Part shown: piece by piece, positions 16,494-25,314 of the stretch
Layout: each line of letters opens with the position of its first letter
How positions within the stretch are numbered: the stretch's first letter is position 1
NCBI GenBank assembly: GCA_002399815.1
Contig: DHEJ01000010.1
Coordinates: forward strand, 37,236-101,235
Origin: Acholeplasmataceae bacterium UBA4853
GTDB taxonomy: Bacteria > Bacillota_I > Bacilli_A > Acholeplasmatales > Acholeplasmataceae
Length of the DNA stretch: 64,000 nt
Direction: 5' to 3'
Notes under the pieces: model-generated
The model's input: only the letters and a program-made list of their open reading frames with translations
Database searches by the model: none
Told to the model about the DNA's origin: nothing
Translations under genes and position numbers: made by a program

Positions 16494-18344
16494 ATGATTA
16501 ATCTAGTGAATAAACATAAAAATATCATTACTTTGATTTCAGGTGTTTTAATCTTAAGTGCGTTTATATTCGCATATTTTGGGTTTAAGGATATCAGTGA
16601 TATTTTATTAATAATTGCTACCATTCTAGCAAGCATACCAATTTTGATTAAGGCAATTCAATCCACTGTAATGAAGCAATTCAGTATTGAATTATTAGTT
16701 ATTATTGCAGTGATTGGTGCATTGTATATTAAAGAATATACTGAATCATCTGTGGTTACATTTCTATTTATGTTTGGTGCTTATTTAGAGGCTAAGACAT
16801 TAAAGAAAATGAGAAATGCATTAAAGAAATTAACGAATTTATCACCTAAAACTGCTGATGTCATCAAAGACGGTCACGTTGTTACAAGATTAGTTGATGA
16901 GGTTATCGTAGATGATTTAATTGTAGGTAAAACAGGATCTATTATTCCAGTTGATGGCATAGTATCTAAAGGGTTTGCATCAGTTAATGAATCAAGTATT
17001 ACAGGTGAATCTATGCCTGTAGGTAAAAAGATTGATGAAATGGTTTATAGTGGTACATTGATTGAAGATGGTTATATAGAGATTAGAGCGCTTAAAGTTG
17101 GACGTGATACGACTTTTAGTAAAATGATTGAACTCATTGAAGAGGCACAAGAAAGTAAATCAAAGACTCAAAAGTTTTTAGATAAGTTTGCTCAAATATA
17201 TACGCCTGTTGTTGTCTTGTTATCAATTATTGTTTTATTATGGACAAGAGATTTACATTTATCCATTACATTTTTAGTTGTTGCATGTCCTGGTGCATTA
17301 GTTATTGGTGCTCCCGTATCAACGGTTGCAGGTATTTCAAATGGAGCATCCAGTGGTATCTTAATTAAAGGTGGCGAGGCGATGCAAAACTTTGCACACA
17401 TCGATGCTTTGGTAGTGGATAAAACAGGGACCTTAACCGTTGGTAGACCTGTGGTAGTACATACAAAGAATTACGGTTTTAATGAAAATGACTGGTTATA
17501 CTATGCAGCATCTGCAGAAAGTGTATCAGAACATCACCTAGGTAAAGCTATTGTTAAGTATGCAGCTCAAAAAGATATCGTTTTAAGTAAAGAACATCAT
17601 AATGCTGAGATTATTAAAGGTGGGGGCATTAAAGTACTAGTTGATGATAAACTTGTAGTCATTGGTACACATGAATTATTAGTCAAACAAAATATTTTAG
17701 TAGATCCTAATGTCATTGATGATCTAAGAACTGAAGAAGAAAAAGGATATACAACTGTTCTTACTTCAATTGATTCTAAAGTAGTTGGTCTAATTGCGAT
17801 TGCTGATGAAATTAAAAAAGAAGCTAAAAATGCACTAAATGGTTTGAAAGCACTGGGAATCAAAAAGGTAGTTATGTTAACAGGTGACCAAGAACGAGTT
17901 GCATTAAATGTTGGTAGAAGTGTTGATGTTGATGAAATTCATGCTGGTCTTAAACCGGAGGATAAAGTAGAACATATAAAATCCTTAATTAAAGAGGGTT
18001 ATAAGGTGGCAATGATTGGAGACGGATTAAATGATGCACCAGCGCTTGCAACGGCAAATTTAGGTATTGCAATGGGAATTGCCGGTGTTGAAGTATCCAC
18101 TGAAGTTGCTGATGTTGTATTAATGTCTGATAATTTACTTCAACTCATTCATGCATATAAATTAGCTAAAAAAACAAATGCTAATATGAAACAAAATACA
18201 CTGATTGCTGTCCTTACAGTTGTTATACTGTTATCTGGTGTTTTATTTAAACTCGTTAATCTAGGTTCAGGTATGTTAATACACGAATTGAGCGTTTTAG
18301 TTGTTATTTTAAATGCAATGCGACTCTTAAAGTTTAAAAGTTAG
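16494..18344 (+). CDS. Heavy-metal translocating P1B-type ATPase
   Basis: Membrane metal pump of 616 residues. Actuator motif SITGESMPVGK, phosphorylation site VVDKTGTLTVGRP, and hinge MIGDGLNDAPALATANLGIA are intact. Membrane helices occur near residues 12-60, 60-110, 230-285 and 565-610. The transmembrane metal motif is ACPGALVIG, so CPG replaces the usual CPC, CPH or SPC. No N-terminal metal-binding domain is present; the separate HMA protein upstream probably supplies the ion. The Crp/Fnr-type gene follows within 52 bp. Direction is presumably export. Specificity cannot be assigned from the CPG motif. Confidence 0.85.
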   Translation: MINLVNKHKNIITLISGVLILSAFIFAYFGFKDISDILLIIATILASIPILIKAIQSTVMKQFSIELLVIIAVIGALYIKEYTESSVVTFLFMFGAYLEAKTLKKMRNALKKLTNLSPKTADVIKDGHVVTRLVDEVIVDDLIVGKTGSIIPVDGIVSKGFASVNESSITGESMPVGKKIDEMVYSGTLIEDGYIEIRALKVGRDTTFSKMIELIEEAQESKSKTQKFLDKFAQIYTPVVVLLSIIVLLWTRDLHLSITFLVVACPGALVIGAPVSTVAGISNGASSGILIKGGEAMQNFAHIDALVVDKTGTLTVGRPVVVHTKNYGFNENDWLYYAASAESVSEHHLGKAIVKYAAQKDIVLSKEHHNAEIIKGGGIKVLVDDKLVVIGTHELLVKQNILVDPNVIDDLRTEEEKGYTTVLTSIDSKVVGLIAIADEIKKEAKNALNGLKALGIKKVVMLTGDQERVALNVGRSVDVDEIHAGLKPEDKVEHIKSLIKEGYKVAMIGDGLNDAPALATANLGIAMGIAGVEVSTEVADVVLMSDNLLQLIHAYKLAKKTNANMKQNTLIAVLTVVILLSGVLFKLVNLGSGMLIHELSVLVVILNAMRLLKFKS

Positions 18345-18396
18345 ATAAATAAGGTAAAATGGTACTATAGTTTAAGATTAAAGGTAGGTGTTTAAA

Positions 18397-19104
18397 TTGA
18401 ATCAACATAATACACATTGTGAACATGACGATATGAGTTCAGATAAAAATTGTTTACTTAAAGTGCCAATTTTTAATCATTTAGCATATGATCAGCTTGA
18501 ACATATATTACCACTTTTAAAATCCAAAAAATTCAAGAAAAAAGAGATTATTTATCAAGTTAATGAAAAAGCAGATACGTTGTATATTATTAAAAAAGGG
18601 TTAGTTAGAATGTATCGGTTATCTGAAGGTTATAAAGAGCAATTACTTAGATTTTTATATCCTGGAGACTTTACAGGTGAGCTTAATATATTTACCACAA
18701 GTGTCCATGAATCCTTTGCAGAGGCGGTTGAAGATACAGATGTTTGTATGATTAAAAAGGATCAGTTTGAAGCAGTTATTGCAAAGTATCCGGCCATAGC
18801 GTTTATGTTACTAAAAGAAATGTCATTAAGATTAGAAGTTGCAGAAAAACAAATGACTTGGATTTCTGCAGAAACTGTTGAAATGCGAATTGCAAAATTC
18901 TTAGTTGGTTTGATGGATCCAAATAAAGATAGTAATATTGTTGAACTTACAATGTCTAGAAAGAATTTGGCATCTTTTCTAGGCACCAGTCCCGAGACAT
19001 TAAGTAGAAGATTAGCACGATTAGAGGATTTGAAGTATATTAAACAATTATCAACCAAAGTGATTCAATTGAATGATATTGAGAAGTTATTAGAGTCTGC
19101 ATAA
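18397..19104 (+). CDS. Crp/Fnr-family transcriptional regulator
   Basis: Regulator with an N-terminal cyclic-nucleotide-type beta-roll (about 25-140), dimer helix and C-terminal winged HTH. The recognition helix reads TSPETLSRRLARLE, with the E..SR residues that in FNR read TTGAT half-sites. A short His/Cys-rich N-terminus (NTHCEHDDMSSDKNC) could bind a metal or sense redox state, but the four-Cys cluster of E. coli FNR is absent. TTG 18397 is preferred over GTG 18388 because AAGGTAGGTG lies 6 bases before it. Last gene of the metal operon; it probably controls that operon via the box at 16155. Confidence 0.75.
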   Translation: MNQHNTHCEHDDMSSDKNCLLKVPIFNHLAYDQLEHILPLLKSKKFKKKEIIYQVNEKADTLYIIKKGLVRMYRLSEGYKEQLLRFLYPGDFTGELNIFTTSVHESFAEAVEDTDVCMIKKDQFEAVIAKYPAIAFMLLKEMSLRLEVAEKQMTWISAETVEMRIAKFLVGLMDPNKDSNIVELTMSRKNLASFLGTSPETLSRRLARLEDLKYIKQLSTKVIQLNDIEKLLESA

Positions 19105-19154
19105 AATAAGAAATAAATATGTCATAATGAAAATGATTCTATGATAAAAGATGT

Positions 19155-19197
19155 AAAAAAGTCTACAAGGCGCTTTCCATGATGTAGACTTTTTTCA
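19155..19197 (+). terminator. Intrinsic terminator of metal operon
   Basis: AAAAAAGTCTACA (19155-19167) pairs with TGTAGACTTTTTT (19183-19195), 13 bp. Confidence 0.9.
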
Positions 19198-19274
19198 TTT
19201 TTATTTTCATAAATTTTCACTGATTTTAATTCTAAATATTGGTATATAATGATTAAACCAAAGAGGAAAAAATA

Positions 19275-20549
19275 ATGATTGATATGGAGATATATAAACT
19301 TAATAGAAACATTCTATGTATAGATTTAAAGAGTTTTTATGCCTCTGTAGAATGTGCATTACGAGGGCTTGATCCATTTACAACACCCTTGGTAGTAGCA
19401 GATAGTGGTAGAGGTGGTGGGTCAATTGTTTTGGCTGTAACACCTTACTTAAAATCTAAAGGTATTCCTTCTAGATGTCGTATATTTGAAATACCAAAAG
19501 ACCTTGATATCATCTTTGCTAAGCCAAGAATGCAGTCCTATCTGGAGTATTCTAGTAAAGTGATTGAGGTGTATTTAGAATTCATCTCGGATGAGGATCT
19601 TTATATCTACTCTGTTGATGAGGCGTTTTTAGATGTCACATCCTATTTAAAATTATATGATGTGAGTGCTGAAGAGCTTGCTAGAAGGATTTTAAAAAGA
19701 ATTGAGGAAAAATTAAAACTCTATGCAACATGTGGTATTGGACCCAATATGCTTATGGCTAAACTTGCTTTAGATATTGAATCTAAGAAAGCTAAAGAGT
19801 TTATTGCTAAATGGACTTATGAAGATATTCCTTCTAAATTGTGGGAAGTTGAACCTTTAAGTAAAATGTGGGGGATTGGTTCCCGGATGGAAGCGAATTT
19901 AAATGCCTTAGGTTTATATAAGATTGGGGATATTGCAGCATACGATGTTAAGAAGCTAAAGAAAATATATGGTGTCTTAGGTGAGGAATTATTTTATCAT
20001 ACCCATGGTATTGATTTATCTATGATTAAGGATAAACAAACACTTAGAGGAAAACCTAAATCCTTTGGTGTTGGTCAAGTTTTATTTAGAAACTATAATG
20101 CTGATGAGATTCTTACGATTATTTTAGAAATGACAGATGATGTGACTAGAAGAATGCGAATAGGTAAGAAGAAGACACGTACAATTTCTTTGTCTATTGG
20201 TTATTCAAAGGAGTATCATTCAGGTTTTTCTAGACAGGTAACGCTTGAACAGCCTACACATAATGAATCGGTTATTTATAAGACGTGTTTGGAAATCTTT
20301 GACGCATTCTATGAAGGATTTCCAATTCGAACTGTCAGTATTGGATTAAGTAATCTAACGGATAATAAAACATATCAATATTCTATTTTTGAAGATGCTT
20401 TAGCACTTGATAAGGAATATCAACTTCAAGCAACATTAGATCAGATTAAGAATAAGTTTGGTAAGAATTCAGCGACAAGATTAGTATCTGAATTAGAACA
20501 TTCGACTGCTAAAATGAGAAATAAACAAATTGGTGGACATAATGTATAA
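19275..20549 (+). CDS. Y-family DNA polymerase (UvrX/DinB-like translesion polymerase)
   Basis: Error-prone polymerase copying damaged DNA. Catalytic acids are in CIDLKSFYASVE (about 14-25) and YSVDEAFLDVT. Length 424 and the SKGIPSRCRIFEIP segment fit the UvrX/YqjW-type group of Firmicutes. A helix-hairpin-helix region and a little-finger domain follow. It overlaps a YolD-like gene by 8 bp, the same pairing as B. subtilis yqjW-yqjX. A TATAAT (19245-19250) lies 24 bp upstream of the start. No clear LexA box was seen. Confidence 0.85.
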   Translation: MIDMEIYKLNRNILCIDLKSFYASVECALRGLDPFTTPLVVADSGRGGGSIVLAVTPYLKSKGIPSRCRIFEIPKDLDIIFAKPRMQSYLEYSSKVIEVYLEFISDEDLYIYSVDEAFLDVTSYLKLYDVSAEELARRILKRIEEKLKLYATCGIGPNMLMAKLALDIESKKAKEFIAKWTYEDIPSKLWEVEPLSKMWGIGSRMEANLNALGLYKIGDIAAYDVKKLKKIYGVLGEELFYHTHGIDLSMIKDKQTLRGKPKSFGVGQVLFRNYNADEILTIILEMTDDVTRRMRIGKKKTRTISLSIGYSKEYHSGFSRQVTLEQPTHNESVIYKTCLEIFDAFYEGFPIRTVSIGLSNLTDNKTYQYSIFEDALALDKEYQLQATLDQIKNKFGKNSATRLVSELEHSTAKMRNKQIGGHNV

Positions 20550-20892
20550 AGACAGAGGAATTATCAAATGGGCACCATTTGATGCATTGATTGGATTTAA
20601 TCAAATGATTGCCGATATTAAGTATCGATTAGGTAAAAAAGAGAAGCCTATATTAAGTGAGGATCATTTAGATCTGATGAATCGTCACATGCAATATGCT
20701 TTAAAGCATCAAATAGAAATCATAATAAACTACTGTGAAGATGGCTACTTTTATGAAGTCTTTGGAACTATAAAACAAATTGATTCAATTAAAAATCAAA
20801 TAATACTTTCAATGAATCAAATCATTTCACTTGAAAATATTGTTAATATTTGGTGTGAATCCTATGAAGATAAACTAAATATCTCAACTTAA
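20542..20892 (+). CDS. YolD-like protein, partner of Y-family polymerase
   Basis: A 116-residue cytoplasmic protein starting MYKDRGIIKWAPFDAL, the hallmark of the YolD family (DRGMxKWxPFxxL). The family is usually encoded with UmuC/DinB-like polymerases and is thought to act as a UmuD-like accessory, though its mechanism is not settled. ATG 20542 is chosen over TTG 20530 because GGTGG precedes it and the family begins near this Met. Overlap with the polymerase gene indicates coupled translation. Confidence 0.75.
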   Translation: MYKDRGIIKWAPFDALIGFNQMIADIKYRLGKKEKPILSEDHLDLMNRHMQYALKHQIEIIINYCEDGYFYEVFGTIKQIDSIKNQIILSMNQIISLENIVNIWCESYEDKLNIST

Positions 20893-21003
20893 TGATTTAT
20901 CAATTATTTAGGTGCTTAATTTTTAGAAAAATACACTTTTCTTCAATAAAATAAATGCTCATAACTGCTAAATAAAGCCAAATAACAAACTTTCACACAT
21001 ATA

Positions 21004-21036
21004 AGCAATGACTTTGAATAAAGTCGTTGCTTTTGT
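21004..21036 (+). terminator. Intrinsic terminator of polymerase/YolD operon
   Basis: AGCAATGACTTT pairs with AAAGTCGTTGCT (12 bp, one G-U pair) around a GAAT tetraloop, followed by TTTTGTT. Confidence 0.85.
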
Positions 21037-21146
21037 TATAATGAAATAGACAAATAATATATAGAAATATCAGTAAAGATAGATTAAAATGTATATTAGA
21101 ACTCAAAAAAAATGTACTAAAACAAAATAAGAGTTAATCTGTTCCG

Positions 21147-21155
21147 TGTTATAAT
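21147..21155 (+). promoter_or_regulatory. Extended -10 promoter of ATP synthase operon
   Basis: TGtTATAAT about 65 bases before atpZ. No consensus -35 at 17 bases. A second similar element lies at 21034-21042. Confidence 0.5.
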
Positions 21156-21159
21156 TATA

Positions 21160-21175
21160 TTAAAGTTGACTTTAA
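21160..21175. promoter_or_regulatory. Palindromic operator-like site at ATP synthase promoter
   Basis: TTAAAGTTGACTTTAA has perfect 7-bp arms around TG and starts 5 bases after the -10 hexamer, overlapping the expected transcription start. The binding protein is unknown. Confidence 0.45.
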
Positions 21176-21217
21176 CATGAAACTTTTTTAACTCTAGAAT
21201 AGCGAAAGGAATGTTTT

Positions 21218-21436
21218 ATGAAACGTGCGATCAGATTATATGTACTTGTAACTCAGTTTATATTTACCATGGTTTTAAGTGGTATTTTGGGTGCAATAAT
21301 TGGTAAATCAACTGATCCTGAAGGCACTTCAGAAACACTTTACGCGGGTATTGGTTTGGTTATAGGGTTATTTATAAGCATGATGTTAATCTTACAATTT
21401 ATGAAAAATGAAAAGTTGGCAAAACACGATGATTAA
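21218..21436 (+). CDS. atpZ: AtpZ-like small membrane protein of ATP synthase operon
   Basis: A 72-residue protein with two membrane helices (about 8-28 and 44-62) joined by a short loop. Position, size and the pattern GxxxGAIIGKSTD match AtpZ, which with AtpI helps Mg2+/Ca2+ supply or c-ring assembly in other bacteria. First gene of the operon, with ribosome site GAAAGGA. Overlaps atpI. Confidence 0.65.
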   Translation: MKRAIRLYVLVTQFIFTMVLSGILGAIIGKSTDPEGTSETLYAGIGLVIGLFISMMLILQFMKNEKLAKHDD

Positions 21437-21788
21437 TTTAAAAAGAACATACATTTATGCAAGTATCTTATCACTAATTGGAATCCTTGTTTATGCGATT
21501 TGGTTTTCTGATCTTATTCTATGGTTTTTAATTGCTGTTGGGATAACCCTGATTAATTATTATTTTTTAATTAGAATAGAAAAATATCAGTCGATTAATC
21601 ATTTAAATGTTTTAGGTACATTATTTTTGAGATATCTAGTCTATATTATCGTAGCATTTGTAGTGATATGGTCTCAAAAGGATAGTCCAATATTAATTGA
21701 GATTGGTATCACGCTTGCAATAGGATTTTCAGTTGTCCAAGTTAGTAGTATCCTAAATGCTTTAATTAAGAGAAATGGGGTGAAGTAG
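21429..21788 (+). CDS. atpI: ATP synthase protein I (AtpI-like)
   Basis: A 119-residue protein with four hydrophobic helices, in the standard atpI position between atpZ and atpB. AtpI aids c-ring assembly. ATG 21429 (8-bp overlap with atpZ) is preferred; an in-frame ATG at 21408 would add seven polar residues and a longer overlap. Sequence conservation of this family is low, so the call depends on topology and context. Confidence 0.65.
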   Translation: MINLKRTYIYASILSLIGILVYAIWFSDLILWFLIAVGITLINYYFLIRIEKYQSINHLNVLGTLFLRYLVYIIVAFVVIWSQKDSPILIEIGITLAIGFSVVQVSSILNALIKRNGVK

Positions 21789-22462
21789 TGATAGATTACT
21801 TAAAATCTATTCCATTTTACATTTGGTCTAGTTACATTATTGTATTTGCTTTAATCATAGTATTTTTGATTGTAAGAAAACAACTAAGTCGTTTGAAATT
21901 AGGCGAAAAACCGGGATTATTTCTAACAGTATTTATTTCACTTGTCGAGTTTATTAATGGATATGTTAAAACAAATATTGGTAAGCATTGGCGTTTTGTT
22001 GCACCACTTGTACTTGGATTAGGTGCACTGATCTTTGCTTCTAATATTTCTGGTCTATTCTTACTGGATACACCAACAAAATATACAACAGTCACGCTTG
22101 CGTTTGCACTAGTCAGTGTATTTATTACACAAGCCACTGGGATTAAAAGTAGAAAGTGGAAGCATGCAAAAACTTTAGTTGGTCCAATGCCATGGTTATC
22201 ACCGATTATGGTGCCACTAAATTTATTATCAGATTTAATGCCCTTGATATCCATGACAGTTCGTCTATTTGGAAATATTGCATCTGGAGCAGCATTACTT
22301 ACATTGGTTTATGCATTTGGTTCTTGGACAGCAGTATTCTTAGCACCACCATTACATTTACTCTTTGATATTGGATTTGGATTAATTCAAACAATAGTAT
22401 TTGTATTATTAACGATTGTATTTACATCAAACAAACTAGAAGAAAGCGATTTTGAAATCTGA
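21788..22462 (+). CDS. atpB: F1Fo ATP synthase subunit a
   Basis: Membrane stator subunit forming the ion half-channels with the c-ring. Conserved helix MPLISMTVRLFGNIASGAAL contains the essential Arg (RLFGN). Five to six membrane helices. Starts with GTG overlapping the atpI stop by one base, with GGGGTG upstream. Length 224 is normal. Confidence 0.95.
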   Translation: MIDYLKSIPFYIWSSYIIVFALIIVFLIVRKQLSRLKLGEKPGLFLTVFISLVEFINGYVKTNIGKHWRFVAPLVLGLGALIFASNISGLFLLDTPTKYTTVTLAFALVSVFITQATGIKSRKWKHAKTLVGPMPWLSPIMVPLNLLSDLMPLISMTVRLFGNIASGAALLTLVYAFGSWTAVFLAPPLHLLFDIGFGLIQTIVFVLLTIVFTSNKLEESDFEI

Positions 22463-22475
22463 GGAGGAAGAACAT

Positions 22476-22745
22476 ATGAATTTAGAACTATTTAACATTT
22501 TACAGGTAATACCAAATGAGTTTTATGCACAGGGTATGGCATATATCGGTGCTGCGATTGCTATTTTAACAGCTGGTTTCGCAGGTATTGGACAAGGATT
22601 AGTTGCAATGAAAGCAGTTGAGGCGGTTGGTCGTCAACCTGAGGCATCAGGTAAAATCACGGTGACCATGATTTTAGGTCAAGCAATTGTTGAAACATCA
22701 GGTATTTACGCATTAATTATTGCATTTATTTTAGCAAGTAAGTAA
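22476..22745 (+). CDS. atpE: F1Fo ATP synthase subunit c, with sodium-type binding residues
   Basis: An 89-residue hairpin of two membrane helices forming the rotor ring. ATG 22476 follows GAGGAGGAAG; the TTG at 22452 is inside atpB and not needed. Helix 1 has Q40 (GIGQG); helix 2 has E73-T74-S75 and Y78 (AIVETSGIY). These sit exactly eight positions after Q32, E65, S66, T67 and Y70 of the Ilyobacter tartaricus Na+ ring, with T and S swapped. The complete set predicts Na+ coupling, in line with the Na+-stimulated Mg-ATPase described for Acholeplasma laidlawii membranes. Confidence 0.93.
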   Translation: MNLELFNILQVIPNEFYAQGMAYIGAAIAILTAGFAGIGQGLVAMKAVEAVGRQPEASGKITVTMILGQAIVETSGIYALIIAFILASK

Positions 22746-22755
22746 GGTATTACTT

Positions 22756-23283
22756 ATGGATATTTTCAAAGAAATTGCTGATGTAATACAAGAAGGACTT
22801 AATTCGATATTTGAACGTTGGGATTTAGTTTTATGGCAATTAGGAGCAACAATTATATTATTGATTGCAATCCGTGTTTTTCTATGGAAACCAATTACTA
22901 AATTCTTAGATCAAAGAAGTGATGCACTTTCTAGAGAATTGCATGAAGCAAAACACGAACGTGAACGTGTGACTCAAATTCGTTTGGAAACACAAACTGA
23001 GTATGAAACAATTAAATCAGAAATTAGAGAATTAAAAGAAACATTACTCAATGAATCACATGCAGAAAAAGAACGAATTATTAGTGAAGCAAGAGCTGAG
23101 GCAAAAAGAAGAATCAGTCAAGTTGATCATGATATTGCACAAGAAGTTAAAATGCAAAATGAAAAGATTAAAGAAAATATTAAAAAAATTGCTTTTCAAA
23201 TTGCTGAGAAAATTGTGGCACATGAAATTGAAGAAGACGAAGTTGATGAAGCCATCAGCGAATTAATTGATCGTAAATTATGA
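22756..23283 (+). CDS. atpF: F1Fo ATP synthase subunit b
   Basis: Peripheral stalk subunit: one N-terminal membrane helix (about 25-45), then a long charged coiled coil (about 50-150) that reaches F1. Length 175 is normal. The stop TGA overlaps the atpH ATG (ATGA). Confidence 0.93.
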   Translation: MDIFKEIADVIQEGLNSIFERWDLVLWQLGATIILLIAIRVFLWKPITKFLDQRSDALSRELHEAKHERERVTQIRLETQTEYETIKSEIRELKETLLNESHAEKERIISEARAEAKRRISQVDHDIAQEVKMQNEKIKENIKKIAFQIAEKIVAHEIEEDEVDEAISELIDRKL

Positions 23284-23795
23284 TTGAAAATACATATGCT
23301 GAAGCATTGTTTAAACTTGCAATGAAAGAAAACAGTTTGCAAAGCATGATTGAGCAATTTGAAAATTTTAATGATATTGCAATCGATCATCCCGACTGGA
23401 TTGTTTTACTGGATACATCAAGTATTAGAAATAAAAATAAAAGACAGATGCTTGAAGAGTTAGGTGTATTTGATAAGGCGTTCGTTAATTTTTTAATGAT
23501 TTTGATTAGAAATCATGATATTAAATATTATCAAGACATTTATGAACAATGGATTATATTATCTAGAAGAGAACAAAAAATTGCCTTTGTGCATTTATAT
23601 ACTTCAAAAAAATTAAGTAGTAAACAGATTGAAAGATTAAGACAAGAAGTACAAGCGTTTATTCCAAATATGACAATTGAGTTTAGAATTCAAATTGATA
23701 GTTCTTTAATTGAAGGTATACGTATGACTTATCAAGGTCGTAGTATTGAAAGATCCTTAAAAAGAACCATTGATGATATGAAATCAAACATTTAG
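23280..23795 (+). CDS. atpH: F1Fo ATP synthase subunit delta
   Basis: Peripheral stalk cap joining subunit b to alpha. The N-terminal six-helix domain begins [13 protein letters not shown], typical of the family, and the C-terminal part ends with the usual [23 protein letters not shown] segment. 171 residues. Translation is coupled to atpF by a 4-bp overlap. Confidence 0.9.
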   Translation: MIENTYAEALFKLAMKENSLQSMIEQFENFNDIAIDHPDWIVLLDTSSIRNKNKRQMLEELGVFDKAFVNFLMILIRNHDIKYYQDIYEQWIILSRREQKIAFVHLYTSKKLSSKQIERLRQEVQAFIPNMTIEFRIQIDSSLIEGIRMTYQGRSIERSLKRTIDDMKSNI

Positions 23796-23808
23796 AAAGG
23801 ACTTAAAT

Positions 23809-25314
23809 ATGGCAAAGATTGACGTAGATCAAATTAGTGCACTCATTCAAAAACAAATCGAAAACTATAAAGAAGATGTCAGACTTGAATCCGTAGGTCG
23901 TGTTTTAAGTGTGGCCGATGGTATTGCCAATGTTTATGGACTTTCTCAAGCAATATTAGGTGAATTAGTTGAATTACCTAATAATGTTAAAGGTTTAGTT
24001 TTCAATTTAGAACAATATAGTGTTGGTGTTATCTTATTTGGTAGAACTGAATTAATCAAAGAAGGTGACTACGTACGCTCAACTAAAAAGATATTTGAAG
24101 TGCCAGTTGGTGATGCTTTACTTGGACGTGTTATTGACCCATTAGGTAATCCACTGGATTTAAAAGGTACAATTGTTAGTGAAAAAATGTTACCGGTTGA
24201 ACGTATGGCCAAAAGTATTATGGATCGTGATTTTATTAATGAACCTTTACATACGGGTATTAAAGTTATTGATGCGTTAGTTCCAATTGGAAAAGGTCAG
24301 CGTGAGTTGATTATTGGTGACAGACAAACGGGTAAAACAACGATTGCTATCGACACCATATTAAATCAAAGAGATAAAAATGTTATCTGTGTTTATGTGG
24401 CAATCGGACAAAAGGATTCATCGATTGCAAATCTAGTTAAATTACTACAAATTAAGGATGCACTTCATTATACTGTTGTGGTCAATGCAAGTGCTGCAAA
24501 AGAATCAACTTTACTATACCTAGCACCTTATAGTGGTGCAAGTATTGCAGAATACTTTATGGAAAAGGGTAAAGATGTATTAATTATTTACGATGATTTA
24601 TCAAAACATGCTGTAGCTTATCGTGAGTTATCTTTATTAATGAAAAGACCTTCTGGTCGTGAAGCATATCCTGGCGATGTGTTCTATTTACATTCAAGAT
24701 TACTTGAACGTGCTGGTAAACTAAGTAAAAAACTAGGTGGTGGTAGTATTACAGCACTACCTATTGTTGAAACTCAAGCTGGTGATATTAGTGCATATAT
24801 TCCAACCAATATCATTTCAATTACTGATGGACAATTGTATTTGGAAAATAAATTATTTTATCAAGGAATAAGACCTGCAATTAGTGCTGGTTTATCGGTT
24901 TCTCGGGTTGGAGGAGCTGCACAGTGGAAGGCTATGAAACAAGTAGCTGGTACACTTAGAATTGCTTTAGCAAGTTACCGTGAATTAGAATCCTTTGTTC
25001 AATTTGGATCAGATTTAGACCAAGCATCTAAAAAACGATTGGACCGTGGTAGAAAAACAGTTGAGATCTTAAAACAAGATGTTCATGAACTCATTAGTAT
25101 GGAATCTCAAATTGTTACCTTTTATGCGCTTGAAAATGGTTTTATGGATGATTTAAACTTGAAACAATTAAATAACATGATAGATGAAATTCAACAAGGT
25201 TTATCTTTAAATGCAATTGGTAGACAACTAAAAGAAGCCTTATCAAGGGATAAAGAGATTAAAGATCGTGAATTGCTAGAACAATTTATTCATCATGTAA
25301 GGAGATTTGTATAA
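23809..25314 (+). CDS. atpA: F1Fo ATP synthase subunit alpha
   Basis: Non-catalytic nucleotide-binding subunit of F1. P-loop GDRQTGKTT, and the alpha signature ending in [17 protein letters not shown]. 501 residues, full length. Ribosome site AAAGGA. Overlaps atpG by one base (TAATG). Confidence 0.97.
   Translation: MAKIDVDQISALIQKQIENYKEDVRLESVGRVLSVADGIANVYGLSQAILGELVELPNNVKGLVFNLEQYSVGVILFGRTELIKEGDYVRSTKKIFEVPVGDALLGRVIDPLGNPLDLKGTIVSEKMLPVERMAKSIMDRDFINEPLHTGIKVIDALVPIGKGQRELIIGDRQTGKTTIAIDTILNQRDKNVICVYVAIGQKDSSIANLVKLLQIKDALHYTVVVNASAAKESTLLYLAPYSGASIAEYFMEKGKDVLIIYDDLSKHAVAYRELSLLMKRPSGREAYPGDVFYLHSRLLERAGKLSKKLGGGSITALPIVETQAGDISAYIPTNIISITDGQLYLENKLFYQGIRPAISAGLSVSRVGGAAQWKAMKQVAGTLRIALASYRELESFVQFGSDLDQASKKRLDRGRKTVEILKQDVHELISMESQIVTFYALENGFMDDLNLKQLNNMIDEIQQGLSLNAIGRQLKEALSRDKEIKDRELLEQFIHHVRRFV

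Larger units (their letters stand above)
20893..21217. other. Spacer between polymerase operon and ATP synthase operon
   Basis: 325 bases without a gene. It holds a terminator (21004-21036), one TG-extended -10 abutting it (TGtTATAAT, 21034-21042), a second TG-extended -10 (21147-21155) and a palindrome (21160-21175). The first 110 bases show nothing. Confidence 0.6.

Noticed and set aside
21832..22254. Minus-strand ORF of 140 codons inside atpB
   Set aside because: Pure antisense shadow of a highly conserved gene, with no ribosome site and no recognisable domain.
23051..23266. Lys-rich ORF in another frame of atpF
   Set aside because: Created by the A-rich coiled-coil codons of subunit b; no independent start signals.
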